Shown piece after piece: positions 1-11,792 of a stretch of 64,000 nucleotides of DNA; within the stretch, counting starts at the first letter, position 1, and each line of letters begins with the position of its first letter. The stretch is from Portulaca oleracea (Eukaryota > Streptophyta > Magnoliopsida > Caryophyllales > Portulacaceae), in contig CM055880.1 in NCBI GenBank assembly GCA_029582165.1, positions 6,634,001 through 6,698,000 on the forward strand, in the 5' to 3' direction. The notes under the pieces were generated by a model. That model was given only the letters and a program-made list of their open reading frames with translations. It did no database searches and was not told the DNA's origin. The translations under genes were made by a program, and so were the position numbers.

Positions 1-135
1 CCCGTAAACCTTTAACCTAAACCGTAAACTTTTAACATAAACCATAAACCTTTAGCATAAACCGTAAACATTTAACATAAATCGTAAACATAAAGCATAA
101 ATCGTAAACATAAAGCATAAATCGTAAACATAAGG
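1..135. repeat. Short tandem repeat, about 18-20 bp unit
   Basis: A run of degenerate units built on the words CGTAAACAT and AGCATAAAT. The last three copies are nearly identical with a 20-bp period; those further left are more diverged. The words loosely resemble plant telomere repeat variants but the CCCTAAA heptamer is not maintained. The array may continue left of the window. Confidence 0.75.
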
Positions 136-2757
136 GAGCGAAGAGTTGGACAATTCGCGTACCTTGAGATGCTAAAGACCTTGGCGGTGCGGCTCAGCTT
201 GGAGATGGCTTTTGGAACTTGTCATAGAAATGAAGAACCGAATAAGGTTCTAAATTAGCTTCATAAGTTTAGAAACTTAGTAATATAAATGAAATAACTT
301 TAGGAGTAAAATTTCAGGTTATAGTAAAATAGAGTTTATAGCATAATTTGAGTTAGGAAAATCGAAACGAAGTAAAAGAGTACATCCCGGAATAGGGAAA
401 AACATAATCTACAACTTTGTCCACAGAACCAGAAGCTAAAAATGAGTGGAAGGGCCCCAAAATGGGCCCGGACAGAAGCTGTGCACATTAAAACTTTGGA
501 GTTTTCGGGTCGGAAAATCATGAGAATTATGACGTAGAAGGTGGTTCAAATAAAAGGGCTTGAATACCAGAGAATAAGCTTGAATCAATGATGAATAGGG
601 TAAGTATAACTTGAAAGTTAGAGTATGAAAAGATGAAATCAAATATGGTTTGATAATACGATATCGAATGAAATGACATAATGGAGCAAGATATACATAT
701 CCAAATGTGAATCAAAGCAAGCTTGGATTAACGAATTTATGAAATGAGGAATGATATGAGGAATGAATTGAATTAGACAATGGAGGTTATCAAGCTAGAA
801 GGAATCTTAGATAGAGCAAAGATATTGAACATGATACTTAAAGAAACATGGGAGTCACGATACGAAACTTAAACATACTAGTTCTTGAAAGATGTTCTTA
901 AGACATACTTAGGACTCCAAAATGGTACTCTTAGCCTTAAACACATAACTCTATAATTATAATATATAACCATGACACATTTATACCTAGAATCCCTTAT
1001 TGGGTTGGTTTGAGGCCCAAAAGACATTAATTCACAAAGATTATATTGGGCAGAACACTATTCTGGACAGCCCGGTTTCCCGGATCGTAACTCACACTCC
1101 CGATATCGGTTGACTATGAACCATACCTTTCCGGAAAGCTTGCAACATGGCCTAAAACTTTCATGTTTACCATAAAAACCAAAGAGGTTTCCAAAGGGAC
1201 GAAAAACAGCCCTCAACACACTGACTCAGAATTCGTATATAAAATCGTGAGGTTACGGTTTTGGTCGTAACTCGGGCTATACATGTCGGAAATTCGAAAT
1301 TCCAAAGCCTATGGTTTACTAACACTTTAAGCTATCCAATGGAGTAGAAATCTGGGCAAAAATCCCACTTTTATAATTCTGTAATTTTCCAGAATCGAAA
1401 CAGTAGCTTGAAACACCTAAAAACTCATCTTTTAATTGGATTTTTCCACTCTTAATCATATTAAAACATAACCAAACTTCATCTAACTTTAATCCACTAT
1501 ATTTCCAGAATATAAACCATGATAATCACTTCATCAAAGGCTTTAAAAACCACATGCAACCATGGATTAAACATAAACTTCACATAATAAACATATTCTT
1601 GAATTCTTGCTCCAAAACTCACTAATTCACCCAAATTAAGCATGATAACTCTTAATTCATAAACTCACAACATAATCTCAGCCCTTAAACACTTAAAAAC
1701 TCACAAGAAATCCACATGCATCAACATTAATTCATCATCCACCATGAATTCAACAAGAAAATCTCAAGAACTCATCCAAACACACATGCACAAACTTGAA
1801 ACTCAAACCCTAACTTAACCACAACAATTATATACTTGATTTCATGAATAAAGAGAGTAAAAGAGATGGAATTCACCAAAGAAACATATATTAAACATAG
1901 AATTTCATATTAGGTTTGAAAGAAATTGAAATTGGGGTTTGAGAGATTACCCTTGGAGTTAAAATTGGATGAAAACACAAGAGAGAGGAAGGGGGTGGTG
2001 CGTGGTGGCCGTGGCTGGCGGCTGGCCGGAAATTGGCCGGAAAATGACCGGAAAACGGCTGGGGGTGGACGGCCAGCAGAGGAGGAAGAGGGTGGTAGAG
2101 AGAGAAGGAGAGGTGTTGTGTTGGGTTTGAATTAAAATGAACTAAAAGACTTAGGCCCTCCCCTTTACTAACTAATACATATGGCTATTATCTAACTTAA
2201 ACTAATACTAATAACAATAAAAAAAATACAATTTTAATTAAGTAGTAGCAAGATGATAACAATAGGAGTAAATATATTGTAATTGTTGTAATAAATTGAA
2301 GTATTGGTTTTTTTTTTGTAGGAAATTAAATATATTGGTAATAATTTGGGTAACATAAAATAAAATACAATGGTAATTGAATTAAAATAATAAGTGGAAA
2401 AATTACCTCTTGAATTTATGCAAAGGAATAAAATGTAATAAATTAAAATTGGGACGGTAAAATATATATATATAAATCGGGGCGTATAAATATTAGCCGA
2501 TTCTCGGTAAATAAATTTATAACGTAAAACGTATAACCTGAACTAATTTAACTCTTTGAATGGATATGTAAAGTAAAATTTTTAAGCCGATACTTCGGCA
2601 CCTTAGCCATCTCCTGCATGAGACTCGACACCGATAACAACAAATAAATAAGTAAATTACCAAATAAATAAAGGTAAACGCGAAAAATTTATAACGCGAT
2701 TTGGTTAATTACGGTGACTTATAGATAATTAAACATGATTTTGGGGTGGGTTGTTAC
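136..2757. mobile_element. Non-coding DNA, probably part of a Ty3/gypsy-type LTR (minus orientation)
   Basis: No convincing coding sequence. The stretch ends at 2757 with a motif that on the minus strand reads TGTAACAACCCACCCC, the usual start of many plant Ty3/gypsy LTRs. A GC-rich patch at about 1990-2075, made of short words around GGCCGGAAA, sits in otherwise AT-rich DNA. No partner LTR, primer-binding site or pol is visible, so assignment rests on terminal sequence and composition. The small ORF at 1926-2135 falls on the GC-rich patch and looks incidental. Confidence 0.35.
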
Positions 2758-2860
2758 ATGCTAGGATACAGGCCCTCGCCTGCTCCCTTGGGCTTGCTTG
2801 GGTGAACTCAGCTCCCTCAAGTCTCAGCCGTTGCTCCAATCTTAAAGTACTTTCTTATAA

Positions 2861-3057
2861 GGTTATGTTATTTTATATGGTGCGGTACGGTGCGATATCA
2901 CAACTCATCATATCACTCAATATTCTTCCACACTTTACCATATCATACCGCATTTTATCATAATCATTACCAATATATCGCTTCGCTTTTTTTTCCCCTT
3001 ATTTTTCTGTTCTACTGTTCACATTCTCTCTTCTCATCTATCACATCAATCACACTT
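2861..3057 (+). mobile_element. Tourist-like MITE copy A, left half
   Basis: Left terminal inverted repeat begins GGTTATGTTATTTTATATGG and is followed by the family's pyrimidine- and CCACA-rich body. It matches the left part of the intact copy at 9881-10120 (read on the minus strand), including the shared word GTGCGATATCACAA. The copy stops abruptly where the CACTA-like terminus begins and resumes at about 9301. The three bases before it are TAA, fitting the TWA target of PIF/Harbinger elements. Confidence 0.65.
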
Positions 3058-3069
3058 TACAACATAAAG

Positions 3070-3600
3070 GGCCTATGCCAACAGTCGAAAACTGTTGCCT
3101 TAGGCCAAAGGCAACGGTATTTTGGCCTAAGCTAACAAGCATGGGCTGTTGCAGATACTGTCGTTGCCTTTTCCAAAGGCAACGGTATTTTGGCCTAAGG
3201 CAACGGTTCCTGCAAGAGGGCTCAATCAATGTCAAGGCAACGGTCCATCTAAGGCAACAGTTTAGTGTTGTTGCGTTAAAAGAAAAGACAACAGTCTAGT
3301 GTTGTTGCAGTAATAGCAAAAGCAACAGGCCAGTGTTGTTGCATTTATAGCAAATGCAACAATCCAGTGTCATTGCATTAGTAGCAAAGGCAACAATCCA
3401 AGGTTGTTGTATTGAAGACAACAAAGGCAATGGTCCAGTAGTGTTGTATATTAAAGCGACAAAGGCAACAGTGATGTTCGTTGCAGTATAAACCAACATA
3501 GGCAACAGTATTAAAAGGCAATGGACTGTTGCTTTATCCCACCAAAAGCAATAGTACATTAGATGTTGTATTTCATAGCAACAATCTAGTATTGTTGCAT
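3070..3600 (+). repeat. Left subterminal repeat array of CACTA-1
   Basis: About twenty short copies of a motif around GGCAACAGTCCAGTGTTGTTGCA, often in pairs that are imperfect inverted repeats of each other (GCAAC followed by GTTGC). In CACTA elements such motifs bind the TNPA-type transposase subunit. That role is inferred from position and arrangement. Confidence 0.65.
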
Positions 3601-6600
3601 ATGCTTATTTTCAGTACCTATTCAATATTTATAATTGATTACCTGTAATGATATGTAATACATACGAAATAATATACATATGACAACAAACGTCCAAATG
3701 CGATTAATATCATTATTGGATCTCATTACAAGAGTCAAAATATGAAATAGGTCATCCATATAAGACACAAAAGATAGTAATAAGAAGTATCAAGTCCAAA
3801 ATAGTATATCTAATAATAAAAGTTCATCAAATTAGCTCTCCATCTTCACCTTCATCTTCACCATCACCATCATCTTCTTCCTGGGAAAAAGAAAACAAAA
3901 AGTTAAATAGAAAGGAGTTATTAGATGAGTTTAGTGATCAAAGTTAGACCTGAAGTAATACCAGAAATCAATCAGCTCAAGGATAGAACAACTATTGCAA
4001 AACCAGAAATAATGCCAACCTTAGATTCTTGGGACTGTTTTGGCAATTTCTTTCTATATTGCCATGCTCCTCACAAAAGCAAAAATTGTTTTTCCTATCA
4101 CCAGCCTCGTAGATGCAAGCCTAATGTCCGTCACTTTCACATTTGACGCATCTTCTTGAGATAGGCAGAATCCCTGCCATCATAATCACCATGTAAACAA
4201 AATTTGGTGAACATGGAAATAACAAATACAATGGAAATTACATCACCCAAAAATATCTTACAAAATTGTCCTTTATTATAAGAAAATTACACATGCAAGT
4301 CCACAATTCATTTGGAAACTCATACATGGAATTTCACCTCAAGAAATCTAAAACAAAATTCTTCTGCAGAAGTTAACAAACTATTTTATTACATTCTAAT
4401 TACTAATTATTAATAGAAATAAACAAAAAACATGTTTTTACATTGCTTACACCATGTGAAACAGCCTCCAAATGAGTCTCAATACATACAATATAATGTA
4501 ACAAATCAATCCAATATTTGACATGAAAGAATGCAAATGTACAATGAACAAGATATATACACAATTTTGGTAAATAGAGGCAAAGAAAAAGAAAATTGGT
4601 AAAGAAAAAAATGAAAACGAAATTAAACTTACAAAACAAACATGAATTACGAATTTTGGTCAAGCAATATCGTACCAGGATTTCAAATTCTGATATGTTT
4701 AAGTTCATGGTTGAGCACCCAATTAAACCTCGTGAACAAACTTTGACCTCGCTGAAGATTCAAATGCCAAATTCGTTGAATTAAACCCTAGATAGGCTTA
4801 AGTATGAAATATTTTTAAATTTAATTTATTAAATCGGGCATTAACAAACCTATAATGTGAATTTTGATATGTTGCGTATGATTGGGAGCAAAAGAAGATG
4901 AGAGAGAACGAAATGGAAACCGGCTTTGGTTTTTGGAATGGACAAAAAATAATGGTTGATTCTTTGAAGTATCCAAAACTTACATGCTCATTCAAAACCA
5001 TTTAATTCCCCCAACCTCCAACCAATTAAAAAGACAAAAACAAAAAAAATCAAAAAACAACTAAAACCGTTGAGATAGCTATTAAGATATAATATTGATG
5101 TTTGGGCAAGTACAATACAAGCAAATAACTTGAAGAAATAAAATTCAATTATGATGCTAACCTGAGTTGAGACTTCCTTTTGAGGCATTTCAAATTTTAC
5201 TTCTTGTTGTCGATATGAAAGTAAGAAAAGAAGTAGGGCAAAGGAGAAATAACCTATACAACCTGCTGATACTACTGTTGCCCAGCCTGAGATAGAGAAG
5301 ATTCAAAGACCTGTGACTTAGATTGATGAAATGTAGGTCCAATGATGCTGACAATAAGATTGAATACTAAAAAAAAAAAGTTTTGCCATATGTTGCCCTA
5401 AGGGTGACAAATAATAAATATCCTATCCATTTTAAATTTTAAAATGTTTCTCATAAATACAATTACATTTGATATCACAACCTAAAATAGAATTCCAATT
5501 AATAATAACTCCTTTTTTAGAGTACATGTTGAATTTCATTAGGTATTATTAGAATCTTATTTATCAAATTTATCAATAGACAAAAATTAATAGAATTAGT
5601 GATATATAAAGCCAGAAACAAAGCATTGATTCTAAGTGATATTCATTAAAGTCTTATCTCTCTCACGTCTTCTTATCAATTGTTACACTAATGGTTTCTG
5701 CCCATCACCTTTCTCATATAACTCCAAAATGAACAATGTCAAGATCTATGAAATAGTCTAGGAGGACACAAGTAATATATATACCTTGTCGTCATGAACA
5801 ATTTAAGTGAAATCCAATTGGATTGGTTCTTTAAGTTCACTCTCGAATGCATAATCAAAGTCATCAAAGGTTATCTTGGAAACCAATAGAATAAGTGGGT
5901 ATTTAAATTGGGATTATGCAGACAATAAACAAGATGAGATTTAGGATGAGTACAAGGAAGGAAATTTTGAACAAAAGAAGTCAAAACAATTAGCAAACAC
6001 AACTCCATAAAAATATACAAAAAAGGAGAGAGAGAAAATATGACAATTCTATACCTCAGTCCTCAGCATAAGCCAAAGCAAGAAGTAAAGCATCCCCATG
6101 TCTCCAATGACTTGCCCCTAGGTGAAATTAGTTCTTGGATTTAGCAGAAGTATTATAACCACAATAAGGAATACAAGGAAACACAGCAAGATAACATGGA
6201 AAACTCAATTACTAATGATTGTAACAAGGCCATTCACATAAATAAGAATCGATATGTGCCTTTGTCAATTTGATGACTTATTTTTCAAAGGTACCAGACC
6301 AAGTCTAGCCAAAAGATATAGAGTGAGCGTACGGCTTCAATTGGAATCTTCTAATTCTAAGATTCAAGCCAGCAGCAGAGCTTGCTAAGTCTACCACATC
6401 AACGCCTTTAAGAAGGTTATTAATATGAACTATATATTGTTCTACACAAGTCAAAACACTCATACTACACGGCTAAAATCAAGCCAATTTGTCAAGAACA
6501 TACAAGAAAGCTTGCACCAAAACCATATACAATGAAAGGAGTCTCCTTTTTCTCACCTTCTACACTTTTTGTTAACATTTTACATTTATACTTGAATTGG

Positions 6601-8900
6601 TTTGTCCGACCACTCTGGTTGCTCCTCACCATCTTTAAGTAAGCATACTTGAATCGTGAGCACATGGAAAATCAACAGGCTCAACTACGGCATAAATATT
6701 CTCAAATCAGGGACCTTACTCATAAAAGAACTAAACTTGCACCAATAGTCACAACCAGAAAGCCATGAAATCAGATAACTAAAACCTCATCTGGGGGAAA
6801 AAAAACCCACACACACAAGCGAACCAGAACCCAAAAATTGATTGCATTGGATTAAATACGACACTGAACTAAATTACTTGTAACTTGAAAACCATATAAA
6901 GCCATGTCTACCTCAAATTACAAAATTAAATCCATCCACGCAATTTTGTGGGGGCAACACCAAATTCAGATTACACTTGAATCTCATAATGAACCAAAAA
7001 GAGAAAAAAAAAAAAGCAAGATAACGAAAGAAGAAAATAGAAAAACTTTTTATATGTGTATAGATTTATGCTGGACTTTTACTAATTTCTTAACTGAAAC
7101 GTATATAATTGATGAGATTTATCATATAATAATTTAGTTTCCTTTTGGAATTCTACTTGTGGTTAGTATTTAGTGCAACAAATTTGTATTTACATTTGAG
7201 TTTGCAATAATTTAGAATGAATCAACATTTAGCAACCACTAGAAATGAATAAGAAGTTACATCGAACTGGAAAATGAGAAACATATGGAAAATTTCAACA
7301 AATTGAAGAAAATGATTTGGGTAGGCATAAACAAACCTGAGGCCCCAATTAAGCGTAGGTTGGGGTGGATTAGGGGTTAGGGTTTGGATTTGAGTAGCAG
7401 CTACTAGGACTGACACAGTGACGACCTACCAGAGACAGCGACGACCGACAAGAAACAGCGACGGCCGACCAAAGACACAAGAGCGCACCGAAGACAGCAC
7501 GGGTCACCCACCAACAACCTTGACGGAGGTCTGATTTATCGTCCCAGAAGATTGATAGGTGAAACCTTGGCTGGAGAACAAGAATTTACATCAAATTGGC
7601 GTCGCGAGCAATCTGGAAGGAGGAGGCGGGGAGGGAGGGGGGAATGAGGGAGATGTGTGTTTGGGAATTAGGGTTCTAACAGAACCGAGGGAGCAAGCAG
7701 TGGAGAAATGTTTTCATTCTGTTTTTGAACTTTAGTTTAAATTTTGGGAAATTAAGGTTGGAGGGAATGAAATTTTTATTGGTGGGAGTGACATTTAGTT
7801 AAAATTTTGGAAAAATAGGGGTGGAGGGAAGTTAAATTATTGTTGGTGGGAATAAATTCAGTTTAAATTTGGAAAAATAGAATTAGAGATAAATGATATC
7901 AGTGTTGGTCAGAGTTAGGGAAGGAGTGAAAGTGTTTAATTTTTTTATTGGCAGGAAATCAGTGGAAAACTAGTGAGCAATTAGATATTAAACAAAAATA
8001 AATAAATTTGAACAATTTTTAGTGGCAAATTAGTGGGAAAATTCCCAACACAATTATACTAGTGAAAAAATTGAAAGAAAAACTGTATAATTTCCTTTGG
8101 CTTGTGTAGTTCGATTTAGCTATTGAGTGGATGCATGTTAATTCGTGTCTGAATTGGTATAGTTAGTGCTTACGTTGTCAGTAACTGCTGCTAACGATTA
8201 ATTATTTTTAGCCTAACCGAAAATTCAAGTTCGGGTCTCCATTATATTCCTTAATCGTCTTTCACTATCTGCTCCTTCCTAAAGTATTCATTAACGTACA
8301 CCCTGCAAGCTAAGACCCCCTTGGTGGAGCAATGTACTCGGGCCTTTTTGACAGTCATCAACTCTGTACGTAGACGTCAAAGTGTCCTACCAAGGAGAAG
8401 TAAGACAATGTATGTACTTGTTTTGGTTACTCAATGTTACGTTAATTCCAAGAAAACAACAACGCGTCCTTTAATTGGGCCTTGCCGTATTTCCAAGTCA
8501 CCCACCCTAGCTTCCATATTTTCCCTCCAGAGTTCGAATCCTCCGAGGAGCATTCCCATTTACCAGGATCAAGAGTATGCTGATGAATATAATAATGGGA
8601 GACGTGGGCTTTGTATACGGTGATGTGACATCCCTTATCCCCGTTCCATATGAACCGTTGGGTTTGTATTCCCTTGAGGTAGGGGGCTTAACGCATTGGA
8701 CCACCTAATCACGTTAAAAGAAAAATGAAAATAGTAAGGTACGTGTTTCATCTCATTCGGTAATGTTTATTATTACAAGTAGAACGCCAAGGGCAGCTTT
8801 GTATTATTTTTTATGTTGGAGGAGGGGGTCGGCTGGTACTATATGTTGGATTGTGAGCACGAAATTTATTATATTGTTATGATACCAAAACACTAAAATA
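3601..8900. other. Interior of CACTA-1, no gene recognised
   Basis: AT-rich DNA with no ORF above about 100 codons and none with a recognisable domain. A patch at about 7380-7650 is GC-richer, with repeated CGACGACC/CGACGGCC words. It could be a decayed first exon or promoter region of the transposon, but I cannot show that. An ORF at 8321-8623 shows no known domain and no splice or promoter context. Confidence 0.5.
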
Positions 8901-8949
8901 AGCACAACTTAAAATATATCCAACATATGGATTTTTTCTATTTTCAATT

Positions 8950-9295
8950 ATCCGGATATATTTAAAGCAACATTCTTATAACAATTGTCATAGCATTAAA
9001 AATAAGCAACCTCGCTAGAAATGTTGCCTTTGTGATTTATGGCAATGATCCCATAACTGTTACTACAAAATCTTAGTCGCAACGCTGATGAATCCGTTAC
9101 CTTTTCGTAAGCAACATTCATATGGCTGTTGCCATAACATTATAATAAGCAACGCCTCTAGACATGTTGCCTATGTCGGCCCTTTAATCACATTATGAAA
9201 ACTATGTAACAAATAAAGCATTGCTGCCTTAGGGTATATAAGGCAACAATTCTTATACTGTTGTAATCCGAGGCGTTGACTTAGGCCATTTATGT
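8950..9295 (-). repeat. Right subterminal repeat array of CACTA-1
   Basis: Repeated AAGCAAC, TGTTGCC and GGCAAC words, in the opposite orientation to the array at 3070-3600 and ending next to the right terminal inverted repeat. This pairing is the main support for treating 3053-9303 as one element. Confidence 0.6.
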
Positions 9296-9300
9296 TGTAG

Positions 9301-9404
9301 TTCCATAAATTTTACCACACCATTCCACACTTTACCGCATTTTTTACAATTCATCACACCGCATCTTCTCCTCATCATACCAACCGTACAAAAGAACATG
9401 ACAT
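9301..9404 (+). mobile_element. Tourist-like MITE copy A, right half
   Basis: Continues the family body (TTTACCACACC, CACTTTACCGCA) and ends with the right terminus ACCGTACAAAAGAACATGAC, close to the ends of the copies at 9881-10120 and 31299-31578. TAA follows at about 9405-9407, matching the TAA before the left half at 2858-2860. Confidence 0.6.
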
Positions 9405-9880
9405 TAAATTGTAAAAGCTTTATCCATTACCTTTCTAATGGAAACTTGGTACTAATGTGCAATTTTATAATCTTTGTTAATACAAAATGTGTTAACCATA
9501 AATGAGTTAAAACATAGTCTCAGATGTATGTAAAATAAAAAATTAATGATACTTATCTAGACAGGAAATTAAAATACTACATCCAGACCTTGTCCAAAGT
9601 TTTGATTAATTATTTATTGGAGACAGTAGGTCCATTTATTTGGGTCTATATTATAATGTGCCCATTTACTTCCTTTGATTCTAACATAACCAGCAACAAC
9701 GTATTTAATAGTTAGGGTCAGGTGTGTTCTTCAGAAATAGCACTGCCTTGTGAGTAATTTACTATATATTATCATATATAATTAATAGATTAATTAATTG
9801 TTAACACCCTGCAAAGTCACGAGCGAGATTTGGGAAGAACAGCGTCACTATAATTTTCTGCTGATTAGGTAAAATATTTA
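9405..9880. other. Intergenic, nothing recognised
   Basis: AT-rich DNA between two Tourist-like MITE copies. No gene or repeat is recognised. Confidence 0.5.
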
Positions 9881-10120
9881 GGTTACGTTTTTTTATACGT
9901 GTGGTATAGTGGAATTTGAAAAAAGTGCGGTGCGTTGTGGTATGTAGAGTATGTGAGGAGAGAGAATGTAAAAAGTAGAGAAGAAAAGCGAGAACGAAAA
10001 AAAGTAAGAAAATATATTGATAATAATTGTAGTGTAATGTGGTAAAGTATGATAGAATATTTAAGTAATGCGGTACATTGTGATATCGCACTGCAACTTA
10101 CCGTACAAAAGAACATAGCC
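9881..10120 (-). mobile_element. Tourist-like MITE copy B, intact
   Basis: A 240-bp element bounded by inverted repeats: the left end is GGTTACGTTTTTTTATACG and the right end is CCGTACAAAAGAACATAGCC. TTA directly flanks both ends (9878-9880 and 10121-10123), the target duplication of PIF/Harbinger elements. It has no coding capacity and serves as the reference for the family here. Confidence 0.85.
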
Positions 10121-10718
10121 TTAAAAAGCTTCATTAGTTTTTTTTTTTTGAATTAGAATTTTCACATTAATTATCCTTGAAAGCCAATCACACATTTTGT
10201 ATGATGTCGTCTTGCCCCACTTCTAAGGGTGATTTTTTTTTTAAAGATAAGGTAATTTTTGGAATAAAAATATAGAGACAAAAAAACCAACATTTATGCG
10301 TATTTTAAAATTTTAAAATATAAATATGTTGTTAAATATTCAAATAAAAGTTTCAATATACCAAGAGCAATTGTAACTCCGGTCCATTTTTTTAAGATGA
10401 AAAGGCCATGAAGGTGAGAGAAACAAAAATGGTGCACATGCATGCATAGATGATATATCCTAATTCCTATACAAAACTGCAACCAAAAGCCGCCAAAAAT
10501 CTAGGCCCAGATACACCTTCATCTAAAAGTCTCAAAGCAGATCTCCATATTCCTCCCCAGCTGCTACCCTGACAAGCATCCCCTCCGAACAAGGCAGTGT
10601 CATGCTTCAATCCTTGGACCATCATACAACCCTCCAATTAATTTGTTGCACAACTTCTTCTCCATTATGACAAAAAACAACCCCATTTCTATGTAGCCAT
10701 ATTGACCAGTCAACAACA
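10121..10718. other. Intergenic, nothing recognised
   Basis: AT-rich with homopolymer runs of T. No gene, RNA or clear repeat boundary is seen. Confidence 0.5.
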
Positions 10719-10918
10719 AAGGGGTGTTTGGCTATCAATTTTTTGGTTAGTTTTTAGTTTTTTTTGGATAATTTTTGGCTTTTTGACCAAAGTTAAAAAG
10801 CTACTTGAGGTGTTTGGTAGATAGCTTTTTGGACCCAAAAAACTAGTTTTCAAAAAGCTAGTTGATGAAGCATTTTGAGGTAGTTTTTTACAAAAAGCTA
10901 CTTTACCAAACACTTTTC
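10719..10918. mobile_element. MITE-like foldback element
   Basis: Starts near GGGGTGTTTGGCTA and ends near TTTACCAAACACTTTT, giving short inverted termini of the GTGTTTGG type common on plant miniature transposons. The interior repeats AAAAAGCTA and its complement. No clean target duplication was found, so superfamily is not assigned. Confidence 0.5.
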
Positions 10919-11792
10919 CAAAGAATCAATTACTTACAAATGCAAAGTTAAGTCAGCAATTGTCCAAAAGTTATCAATTACAGATCACAATTTCTGCTGA
11001 TTCTGGTGATTCTTAAACAAGACCAAAATATTACTTGAAATTCATGTCCATTTTTTACTTGAAAGTTGAAACTAGCATGATATTCATTGGTTGAACCACC
11101 TCTAATTGAGCACTTTGATCAATCAAGTCTTTCCCTCACTAAGAATTGGAAAATAAAAAAAACTCTCTCCCAGTTTCCCCTCTCTTTTTTTTGATTAATC
11201 ACTCATCACATCACTAAAAGTTTACCCCTTTCTCGCCAACATTTATGGGTTTGACTTCTGAATTTGTGGAGAGTAAAAATAAAAAGAGAAGTAGAAGTGA
11301 GAGGCTAAAATTTTTTTGAGTTTGAAGATAAGATGAATATGAATGTGTGAAGGGAAATGATACATGGAAAAAATGTTTTTAGGGTGACATGATTCCTGCT
11401 ATGGATGTTAAATAGGCGATTAAAATTTAAAAGTTTGGTCAAATAAATTTCTTTCTGATATCTCAAATCAACGAATCACCATTATTTAATTATTAGTGTT
11501 GCTGTTTTACCATAATTGAATGTTTATTTTTTTAGACCAACAAAATATAAATAATAGACTAATAATTATTAAAATACTAAAATCAAAAATATAAATTATT
11601 AGAATCCAATATTTTTTAAATAACAAAAAGGAAATAGTGTCAAGATTCAAGATTCATTCTAGGATGTTCAACCCAGGTCAACAACACTCAGCAGCTCTCA
11701 GTCTCAGCAGGTCTCAACTCTCAAGCTCATCTTCCCGCTTCCATCAACCTCCACTGACTCAAGCAGCTCGTTCATGCAGAGCAAAGTCCGCC
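10919..11792 (+). promoter_or_regulatory. Upstream region of the malectin-LRR receptor-like gene
   Basis: AT-rich DNA before the chosen ATG at 11793. TATA-like words (AATATAAAT) occur at about 11545 and 11588, roughly 200-250 bp upstream, a plausible core promoter. From about 11640 the sequence turns CT- and CAG-rich, like a plant 5' leader. Assignment is by position and composition only. Confidence 0.35.

Larger units (their letters stand above)
3053..9303. mobile_element. CACTA-like DNA transposon, non-autonomous (CACTA-1)
   Basis: The ends carry inverted repeats: the left end reads ACAACATAAAGGGCCTATG and the right end, reverse-complemented, ACAACATAAATGGCCTAAG. Inside each terminus lies an array of short GGCAAC/GTTGC motifs pointing inward, the layout of CACTA (En/Spm) subterminal repeats. 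The flanking DNA is the two halves of one Tourist-like MITE, so the element inserted into that MITE. Exact end bases are uncertain: the canonical CACTA pentamer is decayed (CACTT left, altered right), and the 3-bp target duplication cannot be fixed. No transposase ORF is visible, so a defective element is inferred. Confidence 0.6.

Noticed and set aside
1..135. Telomere or interstitial telomeric repeat
   Set aside because: The unit is about 20 bp and lacks intact CCCTAAA repeats.
8315..8720. Host gene or SINE in the CACTA-1 interior
   Set aside because: A B-box-like GTTCGAATCC word and a 100-codon ORF exist, but no A box, domain or splice context.
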